In this document: positions 17,655 through 26,085 of the stretch, piece after piece | How the letters are laid out: the number at the start of each line of letters is the position of its first letter | How positions within the stretch are numbered: the stretch's first letter is position 1 | NCBI RefSeq assembly: GCF_022843985.1 | Contig: NZ_JALHMP010000006.1 | Span: 62,001-126,000 of the forward strand | DNA length: 64,000 nucleotides | DNA from: Phreatobacter sp. | GTDB taxonomy: Bacteria > Pseudomonadota > Alphaproteobacteria > Rhizobiales > Phreatobacteraceae | Direction: 5' to 3' | Position numbers and translations under genes: made by a program | Notes under the pieces: model-generated | The model's database searches: none | Seen by the model: only the letters and a program-made list of their open reading frames with translations | Told to the model about the DNA's origin: nothing

Positions 17655-18653
17655 TCAGGAGCGCTTGACTTCAGCGAGATAGGCCTCGATCGGCCCCTTC
17701 GCCGCGGGAACGCGCCGGATGTAATCCTGCACCATGTTGGCGGTGCGACGGCGCATATCGGCCATCATCGGCGCCGGGATGTCGACGACTTCCATGCCGC
17801 CCTGCTTCAGGCGCGCAAGGCTGTCGGTGTCGGCCTTCACGGAGACCGCCCAGAATTCCGGCTCGAGCTTCTTGGCCACCGCCTCGATCGACGCGCGGTG
17901 GTTGGCGGGAAGCCTGTTCCAGGCGTCCATGTTGACGTTCACCATCTGGCACGACCAGACATGGTTCGTCGGATAGACATACTTCAGGAACTCCCAGAAC
18001 TTGCCGTCGACGCCGGACACGGACGAGGTCGAAACGCCCTGGACCGCGCCGGAAGCGAGAGCCGGTATGGTCTCGCCCCACGGAATGACGACGCCGGTCA
18101 TGCCCAGCGCATTGACCATGTCCTGCGCGCCGCGATCAGGGCAGCGCACCTTCTGGCCGGCGAGGCCTGCCAGGGTATCAGCCTTGACCTTCATGTGCAG
18201 GTACTGGGTCGGCCAGGGAACCATATAGAGATTCTTCTGGTTGTTGTTCTGCACCACGCGCTCGAAGACCGGACGGATGTGCTTGTGATAGATGCGCAGC
18301 TCGTCCACCGAGCCGACGAGGAACGGAATACCCTCGGCCCCAAGGATCGGCTCGTCGCCGATCTGCTGGATGTTGAGGACGTCGGCAATCGGCACGAGAC
18401 CGTCACGCACTGCACGCAGATGCTCCGGTCCCCTGAAGCCGAGCTGACCGCCGCTTTTCACCGTGATGTTCACGGCGCCGCCGGTCGCAGCCTTCACCTC
18501 CTCGGCGAATTTCTTGGCATTCACCGTGTGGAAATTGCCGTCCGGCCAGACCGTCGAAAGGTCCCAGTTGGCGGCCTGGGCGCGGGCTACCGTCGGGGCC
18601 GCGAGCATGCTGGTGCCGGCAAGGCCGGCCACGAATTGACGACGATCGAACAT
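17655..18653 (-). CDS. dctP: TRAP transporter substrate-binding protein (DctP type)
   Basis: A 332-residue periplasmic receptor. The N-terminus MFDRRQFVAGLAGTSMLAAP with ARAQA has an Arg-Arg pair and looks like a Tat signal. The mature part shows GGQLGFRGPEHLRAVRDGLV and KVRCPDRGAQDMVNALGMTG, including the conserved Arg that clamps carboxylates in many TRAP receptors. The ATG at 18653 follows GAGGAG at 9 nt; the frame is open to 18851 without meaning. It heads the operon with pxpBCA. Confidence 0.9.
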   Translation of the reverse strand: MFDRRQFVAGLAGTSMLAAPTVARAQAANWDLSTVWPDGNFHTVNAKKFAEEVKAATGGAVNITVKSGGQLGFRGPEHLRAVRDGLVPIADVLNIQQIGDEPILGAEGIPFLVGSVDELRIYHKHIRPVFERVVQNNNQKNLYMVPWPTQYLHMKVKADTLAGLAGQKVRCPDRGAQDMVNALGMTGVVIPWGETIPALASGAVQGVSTSSVSGVDGKFWEFLKYVYPTNHVWSCQMVNVNMDAWNRLPANHRASIEAVAKKLEPEFWAVSVKADTDSLARLKQGGMEVVDIPAPMMADMRRRTANMVQDYIRRVPAAKGPIEAYLAEVKRS

Positions 18654-18863
18654 TGGCGGGACTCCTCGTTCCTGTCTCTGGATGTTCCGCCGTTGTCGGC
18701 GGCCGGGCTTGGCGCCCTTGTTTGGAATTGGACTGCTGTTCAGCCACGTTGACAAGGCCGAAATCTGCATTGCGCGGGCACCGGTCACGCGCAGCCGAGA
18801 CGCCTGCCATGTCGTCGCTGACCGACGCTCATTGGCATGACGATCCCGCACGCCGGCCTATGT

Positions 18864-18880
18864 GTCAACATGATGTTGAC
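18864..18880. promoter_or_regulatory. 17-bp perfect dyad, candidate operator between dctP and the MarR-like gene
   Basis: GTCAACATGATGTTGAC: 7-bp arms GTCAACA and TGTTGAC around TGA. Each arm contains TTGAC on one strand. On the minus strand TTGACA (18863-18868) could be a -35 element with a poor GATCGT -10 17 bp on. The gap 18654-18968 (315 bp) separates the leftward dctP operon from the rightward MarR-like gene and holds no gene I can support. A similar site lies at 23431-23447. Confidence 0.65.
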
Positions 18881-18968
18881 GTTTTGTCGTCGTTTTCTCT
18901 GTTTGATTTCAGCCCCCAGTCTTGCCACTCTGTCAGGCCGTGCTGATGCACAGTTTCGAGGTCTGTCG

Positions 18969-19487
18969 ATGACGCCTCCGTCCTCCCTGGGTCCCATTGT
19001 CTCCTCCGCTCACCTGGCGTCGGGGGAACTGCCGGCGCTGTCCGAGTTCGAGTTCGGCATGATGATGGTCAGCCACGCATTCCATCGGTGGACCGTGCGC
19101 TGCGCGGCAGCTGGCGGAGCGCCGGGCTTGTCGGCACTGGAAAACATGATCCTCCACACGGTCTATCATCGCGGCCGGCCGAAGCGCCTCGCCGACATCG
19201 CCCTGGTCCTCAATGTCGAGGACATGCATCTCGTCACCTATGCGGTGAAGAAGCTCGAAAAGGCGGGCCTCGTGAAGGGCGAGAAGATCGGCAAGGAGAA
19301 GGCGGTCTCCGTCACCAAGAAAGGCTCGGACGCCGTGATGCGCTACCATGAGGTCCGTGAGGCCCTGCTGATCCAGAGCGTCAAGGCCTTCGGCACGGAT
19401 GCGGCCGTGCTCAGCCGCATCGCCACCGAAATGCGCGCCCTGTCCGGTCTCTACGATCAGGCCGCGCGGGCGGCCGCCAGCCTGTGA
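18969..19487 (+). CDS. MarR-like winged-helix transcriptional regulator
   Basis: A 172-residue winged-helix protein. The helix-turn-helix spans about residues 68-100 (RLADIALVLNVEDMHLVTYA), followed by the wing LEKAGLVKGEKIGKEKAVSV and a dimer-forming C-terminal helix, as in MarR regulators. The ATG at 18969 is the first that suits the family; upstream in-frame codons read through the operator. It is divergent from dctP and convergent with hyuB, so it probably controls this island. Ligand unknown. Confidence 0.8.
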   Translation: MTPPSSLGPIVSSAHLASGELPALSEFEFGMMMVSHAFHRWTVRCAAAGGAPGLSALENMILHTVYHRGRPKRLADIALVLNVEDMHLVTYAVKKLEKAGLVKGEKIGKEKAVSVTKKGSDAVMRYHEVREALLIQSVKAFGTDAAVLSRIATEMRALSGLYDQAARAAASL

Positions 19488-19505
19488 GGCCGACGGCCAC
19501 GGCCA

Positions 19506-21146
19506 TCAGCCGCCATAGGCCTTGACGCCCTGGGGCGAGACCAGCCCTTCGCTGACGTCCTTGGCGAGGGCGGCGCGGTCGCGCCTGGCCGGATCGCCAA
19601 TGCCGCCGCCGCCGGGCGTCATCACCACCAGCCGATCATCGGGCGGGATAAGCTGGAAGCCCTTGCCCTTCAGCACCTTGCCCGACTTGAGCATCACCGC
19701 CCCCGGTGCGCCGTCCCTGCCGCCGTCGCGTCCGCGCGGGGGGTGATCGATCCGGTCATAGGCGGCCAAGAGGTCGAAGGGCTTGCCGATGCGACTGCCA
19801 ACCTCGATGACCTGGCCGAGTCCGCCGCGCAGGGTGCCAGCCCCGCCGGAGTCCTCGCGGAACTCCTTGCGCCAGAAGATCAGCGGCGTGATGGACTCGG
19901 CGATCTCGACAGGCGTCCCCTTGACGCCGGAGGGATAGGCCGTCGCCGACAGACCGTCCTTCATCGGCCGCGCGCCGGTGCCGCCATTCGACGTCACCGC
20001 CATCATGAACCCGTAATTGCCAAGCCCGGCCTCGTCCGTCTGGCCGCGCACATTGAGGTTCCACAGGCAGGAGGTGCCTTCGGCCGGGACCCGGTCCGGC
20101 ACCGCCTGACGCAGGGCACCGAAGACCACGTCGGGCAGCATCTGGCCGATGATGTGACGCGAGGCCACCGGCTTGGGCTTCAGGGCGTTGACGATGCAGT
20201 TCTCCGGCGCCGAGACCGTGAGCGGCGCCAGCGACCCCGCATTGTTGGGGATGTCCTTGCCGACGATGCAGGCGAGCCCGAACACCGTATAGGCCGTGGT
20301 ATAGGCGAGCGGAACGTTGATGCCGCGCTTCGAGGCCTCCCCAGTGCCGGCATAGTCGACATGGATGCCCGTCTTGGTGACCGTGACGGTGCAGGCCAGG
20401 GTCACCGGCTCGTCATAGCCGTCCACCGTCATGGTGTTGCACCACTGGCCCTGTGGCAGCGCCGCGATGGCCTCCAGCACGGCCGCCTTCGACCGCGTCA
20501 GGATGTGGTCCGACAGGACGTCGAGGTCCTTGAGGCCGAACTCCTCCATCATTTCAGACAGACGCTCGCAACCGACATCGTTGCAGGCGGCGAGCGAATA
20601 GACGTCACCCTCGGTGTCGATCGGCAGGCGCGTGTTGGCGCGGATCATCGCCATCAGCGTCTCGTTGAGCTGGCCCTGGTCAGCGAGTTTCAGGAGCGGG
20701 ATATAGAGCCCTTCCATGAAGACGTCGGTGCCGTCAGGCCCGAAGCCGATGCCGCCGATATCCATGAGATGGCTGGTGCAGGAAAAGAGACCCACCAGCT
20801 TGCCGCGATGGAAGGCCGGCGTCGTCAGCACGAAATCGTTGAGATGGCCGGTGCCCATCCAGGGATCGTTGGTGATGTAGATGTCGCCGGGCTTCATCGT
20901 TTCGACCGGAAAGACCCGGATGAAGTGCTTGACGCTCTCGGCCATGGAGTTGACGTGGCCGGGCGTGCCGGTCACCGCCTGGGCCAGCATGTTGCCCTCG
21001 CGGTCGAAGACGCCGGCGGAAAGATCGCCCGCCTCGCGCACGATGGGGGAAAAGGCGGTGCGCAGCAGCACCTGCGCCTGTTCCTCTACCACCGCGATGA
21101 GGCGATTCCACATGACCTGCAATTCGATATCGGAAAGCTTGCTCAT
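19506..21146 (-). CDS. hyuB: Hydantoinase/oxoprolinase B-type subunit
   Basis: A 546-residue HyuB-family subunit. It begins MSKLSDIELQVMWNRLIAVV and contains LLRTAFSPIVREAGDLSAGV, TNDPWMGTGHLNDFVLTTP and the GGAGTLRGGLGQ region near 410-420. With HyuA it forms an ATP-dependent lactam/imide-opening enzyme (N-methylhydantoinase, 5-oxoprolinase or, in relatives, acetone/acetophenone carboxylase). A GTG at 21155 overlapping the hyuA stop (GTGA) is an alternative start three codons earlier. Confidence 0.9.
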   Translation of the reverse strand: MSKLSDIELQVMWNRLIAVVEEQAQVLLRTAFSPIVREAGDLSAGVFDREGNMLAQAVTGTPGHVNSMAESVKHFIRVFPVETMKPGDIYITNDPWMGTGHLNDFVLTTPAFHRGKLVGLFSCTSHLMDIGGIGFGPDGTDVFMEGLYIPLLKLADQGQLNETLMAMIRANTRLPIDTEGDVYSLAACNDVGCERLSEMMEEFGLKDLDVLSDHILTRSKAAVLEAIAALPQGQWCNTMTVDGYDEPVTLACTVTVTKTGIHVDYAGTGEASKRGINVPLAYTTAYTVFGLACIVGKDIPNNAGSLAPLTVSAPENCIVNALKPKPVASRHIIGQMLPDVVFGALRQAVPDRVPAEGTSCLWNLNVRGQTDEAGLGNYGFMMAVTSNGGTGARPMKDGLSATAYPSGVKGTPVEIAESITPLIFWRKEFREDSGGAGTLRGGLGQVIEVGSRIGKPFDLLAAYDRIDHPPRGRDGGRDGAPGAVMLKSGKVLKGKGFQLIPPDDRLVVMTPGGGGIGDPARRDRAALAKDVSEGLVSPQGVKAYGG

Positions 21147-21151
21147 GACGG

Positions 21152-23287
21152 TCACTTGCCCTTCTTCGCGGCAGGTTGCGCCGCCGAGCTGGCGGCGGGC
21201 TTGGTCGCCTTGCGGGCGGTGAGGACAAGGCCGAGGCCGGCATCGATCGCAGCGTCGAAGGCCGCCGTCACATAGGTCGAGGTGCCGGCCTCGACGACGA
21301 TGGCGGGCCCCTCGATCCGAGTCCCCGGCATCATGGCCAGTCGATCATACATCGGCACCTTCACCGTCTTGCCGGCCTTGGCGTCGAAGACCGGTCTGAC
21401 GCCGATGGGTTTGGGCCCGCCCCTCGCTTTCGGCTTCCCGAGCAACGCCGGTCTGGCCGTGTCGGTGGTGACCAGCAGCGACCACGACAGGATCTCGATC
21501 GCGGCGCCGGGAATGTGGCGGGCGAAGAGCTGGCGATAGCCTGTCTCGAACAGGTCGCGCATCGTCGCCATGTCCTTCTCGACCAGGGCACGGTTGGGAA
21601 GGGCGACGGCGATCTCGTGCCCCTGCCCCGCATAGCGCATGAAGGCGGTACGGGTTTCGGTCAGCTTCCGCTTGCCGGCGGCGGCGCGGGCCAGGGCCGT
21701 CGCCTCCCCGCTCATGGCCGCGAGCAGCTGGTTGGCTTCCGCGAGATCGAACTTGTCGAGCCGCATAAACTTCGAATGGACGAGCTCATAGGCCGCCGGT
21801 GCGCGCAGGAACCCGACCGCCGAACCGACCCCGGCATCGGCGGGCACCACGACGCGCGCGATGCCCAGCTTCTCGGCGAGACGGGCGGCATGCAGCGGCG
21901 CCGCGCCGCCGAAGGCGACCATCGTGTGGTCCGAGACCACGACACCGCGTTCCACCGCATGGACCCGCGCGGCATTGGCCATGTTCTCGTCGACAATCTC
22001 GGCGACGCCATGGGCAGCCATGGCGGTCGACAGCGCCAGGGGCTTGCCGACACGGGCATCGAGCGCGGTAGCGGCCTTGTCCGGATAGAGTGCAATGGCG
22101 CCGCCGGCAAAGCGGGCCGGCTCGATCTTGCCGAGCGCGACGTCCGCATCGGTGACGGTCGGCAGGTCGCCGCCGCGGCCATAGCAGGCGGGGCCCGGCA
22201 CCGAAGCGGCCGAATCCGGTCCGACGGTGATGCGTTTCAGCGTGTCGACGCGGGCAATGGAGCCGCCGCCGGCGCCGATCTCGACCATCTCGATCACCGG
22301 AATGCGGACGGGCAGCCCCGACCCTTTCATGAACCGCGACTGACGATCGACCTCGAACGTCCGCGCCTTGTAGGGAGTCGCATCGTGGATGAGGCAGATC
22401 TTGGCAGTGGTCCCGCCCATGTCGAAGGACAGGACCTTGTCCTCGCCGCGCTCGGCCGCGATGTAGGCGGCGAGGATGGCGCCGCCCGCCGGGCCGGATT
22501 CGACGAGGCGGATCGGAAAGCGCGCCGCCGTCTCCAGCGTCGCCAGCGAACCGCCCGACGTCATCAGGTGGATCGGCTTGCCATAGCCCTCGTCGGCGAA
22601 ACGCGCCTTCAGCCGGCCGAGATATCCGGCCATGAGCGGCTGCACATAGGCATTGGCGACGGCCGTCGAGCTGCGCTCGTACTCGCGCATCTCCGGACAG
22701 ACTTCCGAGGACAGCGTCACCGCAATATCCGGGACTTCCCGCGCAAGGATCTCACGCACCCGCTCCTCATGGGCCGCATTGGCGTAGGAATGGATGAAGG
22801 CGACGGCGACGGCCTCAACTTTGGCGGCCCTGAGGGCTTTGGCGACCTTTTTCACCGCCGCCTCATCGAGGTCGATCCAAACCTTGCCGGTCACGTCGAT
22901 GCGCTCGGGAACAGTGAATCGCAGTTCACGCGGCACCAGTTGGCGTGGCTTGTCGATGAAGATATCGTACTGGTCGTAACGGCCCTCGTCGGCGATCTCG
23001 ATCACGTCGCGAAAGCCGTCCGTCGCGATCAGAGCGGTCTTGGCGCCCTTGCGCTCGATAACGGCATTGGTCGCCAGCGTCGTGCCATGAACGAAGACGT
23101 CGAGGTCGGAGAAGCTGATTCCGGCCTGGTGGAGGACCAGCCGCGTGCCTTCCACGACCGCCTCTTCGGGAGCATGGGGCGTCGTCAGCACCTTGGTCGT
23201 GAAGCGGCGATCGCCGTGTTCCAGCACGATGTCGGTGAAGGTGCCGCCGATGTCGGTGGCGAGGCGGGTGATGGCGGATTGGGTCAT
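21152..23287 (-). CDS. hyuA: Hydantoinase/oxoprolinase A-type subunit
   Basis: A 711-residue HyuA-family subunit with the actin-like ATP-binding start ATDIGGTFTDIVLEHGD, FVHGTTLATNAVIERKGAKT, SGPAGGAILAAYIAAERGED and SFDMGGTTAKICLI. It supplies ATP-dependent phosphorylation of the ring amide for hydrolysis with HyuB. The ATG at 23287 sits right before the conserved N-terminus; the frame is open to 23422. Sequence alone does not tell oxoproline from hydantoin, but the adjacent creatininase family gene favours a hydantoin- or creatinine-like route. Confidence 0.9.
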   Translation of the reverse strand: MTQSAITRLATDIGGTFTDIVLEHGDRRFTTKVLTTPHAPEEAVVEGTRLVLHQAGISFSDLDVFVHGTTLATNAVIERKGAKTALIATDGFRDVIEIADEGRYDQYDIFIDKPRQLVPRELRFTVPERIDVTGKVWIDLDEAAVKKVAKALRAAKVEAVAVAFIHSYANAAHEERVREILAREVPDIAVTLSSEVCPEMREYERSSTAVANAYVQPLMAGYLGRLKARFADEGYGKPIHLMTSGGSLATLETAARFPIRLVESGPAGGAILAAYIAAERGEDKVLSFDMGGTTAKICLIHDATPYKARTFEVDRQSRFMKGSGLPVRIPVIEMVEIGAGGGSIARVDTLKRITVGPDSAASVPGPACYGRGGDLPTVTDADVALGKIEPARFAGGAIALYPDKAATALDARVGKPLALSTAMAAHGVAEIVDENMANAARVHAVERGVVVSDHTMVAFGGAAPLHAARLAEKLGIARVVVPADAGVGSAVGFLRAPAAYELVHSKFMRLDKFDLAEANQLLAAMSGEATALARAAAGKRKLTETRTAFMRYAGQGHEIAVALPNRALVEKDMATMRDLFETGYRQLFARHIPGAAIEILSWSLLVTTDTARPALLGKPKARGGPKPIGVRPVFDAKAGKTVKVPMYDRLAMMPGTRIEGPAIVVEAGTSTYVTAAFDAAIDAGLGLVLTARKATKPAASSAAQPAAKKGK

Positions 23288-23406
23288 GCCTGGTGTCCGG
23301 TCCCTCGAGTCGGCTGGGGCACTGCCGGGCAGCCCTCCGTCACCGATGCCACGGTTCTTCTGGCACGAACGTCGATGTTCGGCGACAGCCACGCGCGCGG
23401 CATCAG

Positions 23407-23435
23407 ACATTCGGGCCGACATTTTCCGATGTCAA
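23407..23435 (-). promoter_or_regulatory. Candidate promoter for hyuAB
   Basis: On the minus strand TTGACA (23430-23435) is followed by a 17-bp spacer and GAATGT (23407-23412), a fair sigma-70-like match about 120 bp before the hyuA ATG. The -35 is inside the dyad at 23431-23447, so a bound regulator would block it. Confidence 0.45.
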
Positions 23436-23447
23436 CGATTCATCGAC
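23431..23447. promoter_or_regulatory. 17-bp imperfect dyad, second candidate operator
   Basis: GTCAACGATTCATCGAC has outer arms GTCAA and TCGAC, the same 17-bp length as the perfect dyad at 18864-18880, with TGTCAAC and the final GAC identical. It lies in the 293-bp gap between divergent hyuA and the creatininase-family gene and could serve both. Confidence 0.5.
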
Positions 23448-23580
23448 AATTCGTCATCGAATTGCAGCAACTCGCGCAGCAGCCGCGCCTTGACCGCAGG
23501 GCTGATGTCTCTGGTCTCGACGCCAAGGGTTGCGGCGGGCACGATCGGCTTTGCAGCGAGGCCAGCAGGAGGTTCTGACG

Positions 23581-24357
23581 ATGACGACAGCCCAAACACC
23601 GGTGGTCGAATGGGCCAAGCTGACTGCGCCCGAACTCAATGCCATGGCTACCGCCGGGGCGACGGTGCTGCTGCCCGTTGCCTCCACGGAGCAGCATGGC
23701 CCGCATCTGGGCACCGGGGTCGACACCACGCTGTGCGGCATGGTCTGCCGGATCGCCGCCGAGAAGGCCATGGAGCACCGGCCGACGGTGGTCGCGCCGA
23801 CGCTTTGGGTGGGCATGGCAGAACATCACATGGCCCATGGCGGCACCTTCACCTTGGACATTCCGACCTATCGGGCCGTCCTGCTCTGCCTGATCCGGTC
23901 GCTTGCCCGCCATGGCTTCAAGCGGGTGCTGATCGTCAATGGCCATGGCGGCAACATGACGGCCCTCAACGCCTTCCTGCCGGATCTTGAACGCGAAACA
24001 GGGCTGGTCGTCGCCGCCACCACCTATTTCGAACTGGCCCAGCCCGCCTTTGCGCCGCTCCTCGAGGACCAGACCAGTGTGCTCCACGCCTGCGAGGCGG
24101 AGACCGCCATGATGATGGCCGTGGCACCCGACGCTGTCCGCCCTGACAAGCTCGCCGCCGCGGTCGGCCCCCATTTCGGCGACCCGCGCGCCGTGCTGGC
24201 GCCCCCCGCCCAGCGTTTCCGCTCTTTCGCCACGCTCACGCCGTCCGGTGTTCTCGGCGATGCGCGCAAGGCGACCCGCACCAAGGGCGAGAAGCTCATC
24301 GCCGCCGCGACCGACGCCCTCGCCGAACTCATCGTCCGCGGCAAGCCCTGGGAGTGA
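23581..24357 (+). CDS. Creatininase family (creatinine amidohydrolase-like) protein
   Basis: A 258-residue metal-dependent amidohydrolase. The metal motif STEQHGPHLGTGVDTTL supplies Glu, His and Asp, LIVNGHGGNMTALNAFL a further His, and CEAETAMMM a Glu, all typical of creatininase and its relatives (MftE, FAPy deformylase). The ATG at 23581 follows CAGGAGG at 6 nt. It is divergent from hyuA and convergent with the formamidase (3 bp between stops). Creatinine itself is not proven as substrate. Confidence 0.85.
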   Translation: MTTAQTPVVEWAKLTAPELNAMATAGATVLLPVASTEQHGPHLGTGVDTTLCGMVCRIAAEKAMEHRPTVVAPTLWVGMAEHHMAHGGTFTLDIPTYRAVLLCLIRSLARHGFKRVLIVNGHGGNMTALNAFLPDLERETGLVVAATTYFELAQPAFAPLLEDQTSVLHACEAETAMMMAVAPDAVRPDKLAAAVGPHFGDPRAVLAPPAQRFRSFATLTPSGVLGDARKATRTKGEKLIAAATDALAELIVRGKPWE

Positions 24358-24360
24358 AGC

Positions 24361-25308
24361 TCAGCGGATCTTTGCCAGCCACTTCTTGTCCAGCATCACA
24401 TGGATGCCCTTGTTGCCGTTGACGACCTGCGTCACCCGCACGTCGGCGACCAGAGACAGCAGCGCGAAGGCTTCGTCCCGATCAAGTCCGGCCCGCGCCG
24501 TCACGAGATCGATCATCGAGCGCAGTGCGACCTGAACCGCGGTGTCGAGATCGGGATCGAAGGCCATGGTGAGGGCATGGGTCGGGGTTTCCGCCATCGG
24601 CCAGTTGAGGCTCATGTCGTTGCGAACGGTCAGTGTGAAGGTGCCGATCAGGCCGGTCTCAACAGCCGTGATGCACACCTCGCCGTCGCCCTGCGCACCA
24701 TGGGCATCGCCGACCGAGAAGTTGGCGCCGTCGACGAAGATCGGCAGGTAGAGCGTGGTGCCGGCGATCAGTTCCTTGTTGTCGAGATTGCCGCCGTTGC
24801 GGCGCGGCGGCAGCGTGTTGACCCGGCCCCATTCCGGCGGCGGCGCAACGGCCATCACGCCGAAGAATGGCCGGTCGAGGGGAATCTCGTGACCCCAGGG
24901 CATGGTTGCGACCTTGCGCGCCCGATCGATGCGCGAGTGGAACAGCCGCTTCGCCTTGATATCGTCGGGCAGAGCCCCGACCAGCGGCGCGACGAAGGTG
25001 TAGCCCCAGTCGTAATGCAGATCGATCGCGTCGATGTCGACCTGCAGGACCTGTCCGGCCTTGGCACCTGCCACCGCGACGGGGCCGGTACAGATGTGGC
25101 CTGGAAGGGTCGGCCCGCCGAAGCGCTCATGGATGGCTGTCAGCCCGGGAGGAATGCCCCAGTCCGCAGGCGGCAGGACGTCGGCACCGCCCGATACGGT
25201 TGATAATGTCACCGCCTCTCCGGAGCGGATCGTGAGCCGCGGTGGCAGGGCGGCGTCGAAATAGCCCCAGTGGGCGGTGTCGGCGCCGGCGTCAAGACGA
25301 TGGGTCAT
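24361..25308 (-). CDS. Acetamidase/formamidase family protein
   Basis: A 315-residue FmdA/AmdA-family hydrolase. Recognisable segments are GHICTGPVAVAGAKAGQVLQ, VDGANFSVGDAHGAQGDGEV with the metal-site Asp/His, and the mid-protein FFGVMAVAPPPEWG. Members cleave formamide or short aliphatic amides to ammonia and the acid, so it could finish breakdown of a ring-opened amide. It is convergent with the creatininase-family gene. Confidence 0.88.
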   Translation of the reverse strand: MTHRLDAGADTAHWGYFDAALPPRLTIRSGEAVTLSTVSGGADVLPPADWGIPPGLTAIHERFGGPTLPGHICTGPVAVAGAKAGQVLQVDIDAIDLHYDWGYTFVAPLVGALPDDIKAKRLFHSRIDRARKVATMPWGHEIPLDRPFFGVMAVAPPPEWGRVNTLPPRRNGGNLDNKELIAGTTLYLPIFVDGANFSVGDAHGAQGDGEVCITAVETGLIGTFTLTVRNDMSLNWPMAETPTHALTMAFDPDLDTAVQVALRSMIDLVTARAGLDRDEAFALLSLVADVRVTQVVNGNKGIHVMLDKKWLAKIR

Positions 25309-25491
25309 GGGTGGCCTGTTCCCTCAAAAGACGCCCAAGTGTACCGGCTCGCGCCAGGCTGCCTAGACGCGGCCGCCGCAGTGCAGCGACGCGCTGGGCG
25401 ACGCGGTTCACGTCTGCGTGTGATGCATCCACAGCGCCGCCACAGCGCCGCTCGCTGGCTTAGACTGACGAGCCAAGCTTGAGCCAGAACC

Positions 25492-26043
25492 ATGCTGACA
25501 CGCCGCATCCTCCTCGCCGCGCCGCTTCTCGCGGCCCTGCCTTCGTCGCTCTCCGCGCAGGTCTCGTCCTCGGCCTATGCCTTCACGTTCGAGGGTCTCG
25601 ACGGCAATCCCGTCCGTCTCGCCGACCATGCGGGACGGGTGCTGATGGTGGTCAACACCGCCTCCTCGTGCGGGTTCACCCCGCAATATGCCGACCTCCA
25701 GGCGCTGTGGACACGTTACCGCGATCGCGGTCTGACCATCGTGGGCGTGCCCTCGGACGACTTCAACCAGGAGCGCGGCACCGCGGCTGATATCGCCGCG
25801 TTCTGCCAGGGCGTCTATGGTGTGACCTTCCCAATGGCTGGCAAACATCGCGTCACCGGCCGCGACGCGCACCCTTTTTTCCGCTGGATCGCAGCGCAGC
25901 GACCAACCGATATCCCCACCTGGAACTTCCACAAATATGTGCTCGGTCGCAACGGTCAGGTGGTAGGCGCCTTTCCGGCACGCGTCCGACCCACCGATCC
26001 CCGCATTGTCGCTCTCATCGAAGCGCAGCTGGCCTCCGCCTGA
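25492..26043 (+). CDS. Glutathione peroxidase family protein, exported
   Basis: A 183-residue peroxidase with a signal peptide (MLTRRILLAAPLLAALPSSL, cleavage near SAQ), so it acts in the periplasm. The active site NTASSCGFTPQY has Cys instead of selenocysteine; WNFHKYVLGRNGQVV holds the conserved Trp/Asn. The usual NQEPG is NQERG here. The Cys in AAFCQGVYG could be the resolving cysteine of a thioredoxin-dependent type. Peroxide or lipid-peroxide reduction is expected. Confidence 0.9.
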   Translation: MLTRRILLAAPLLAALPSSLSAQVSSSAYAFTFEGLDGNPVRLADHAGRVLMVVNTASSCGFTPQYADLQALWTRYRDRGLTIVGVPSDDFNQERGTAADIAAFCQGVYGVTFPMAGKHRVTGRDAHPFFRWIAAQRPTDIPTWNFHKYVLGRNGQVVGAFPARVRPTDPRIVALIEAQLASA

Positions 26044-26085
26044 AGACCGTTCGCATCGCCCCACGACTCCTGTAAGGAGGAGGCG

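Noticed and set aside
21176-23578. 800-codon open frame on the plus strand
   Set aside because: It is antisense to hyuA, whose minus-strand product is a full family match; the plus frame has no family-like segment and is a G+C-driven mirror frame.
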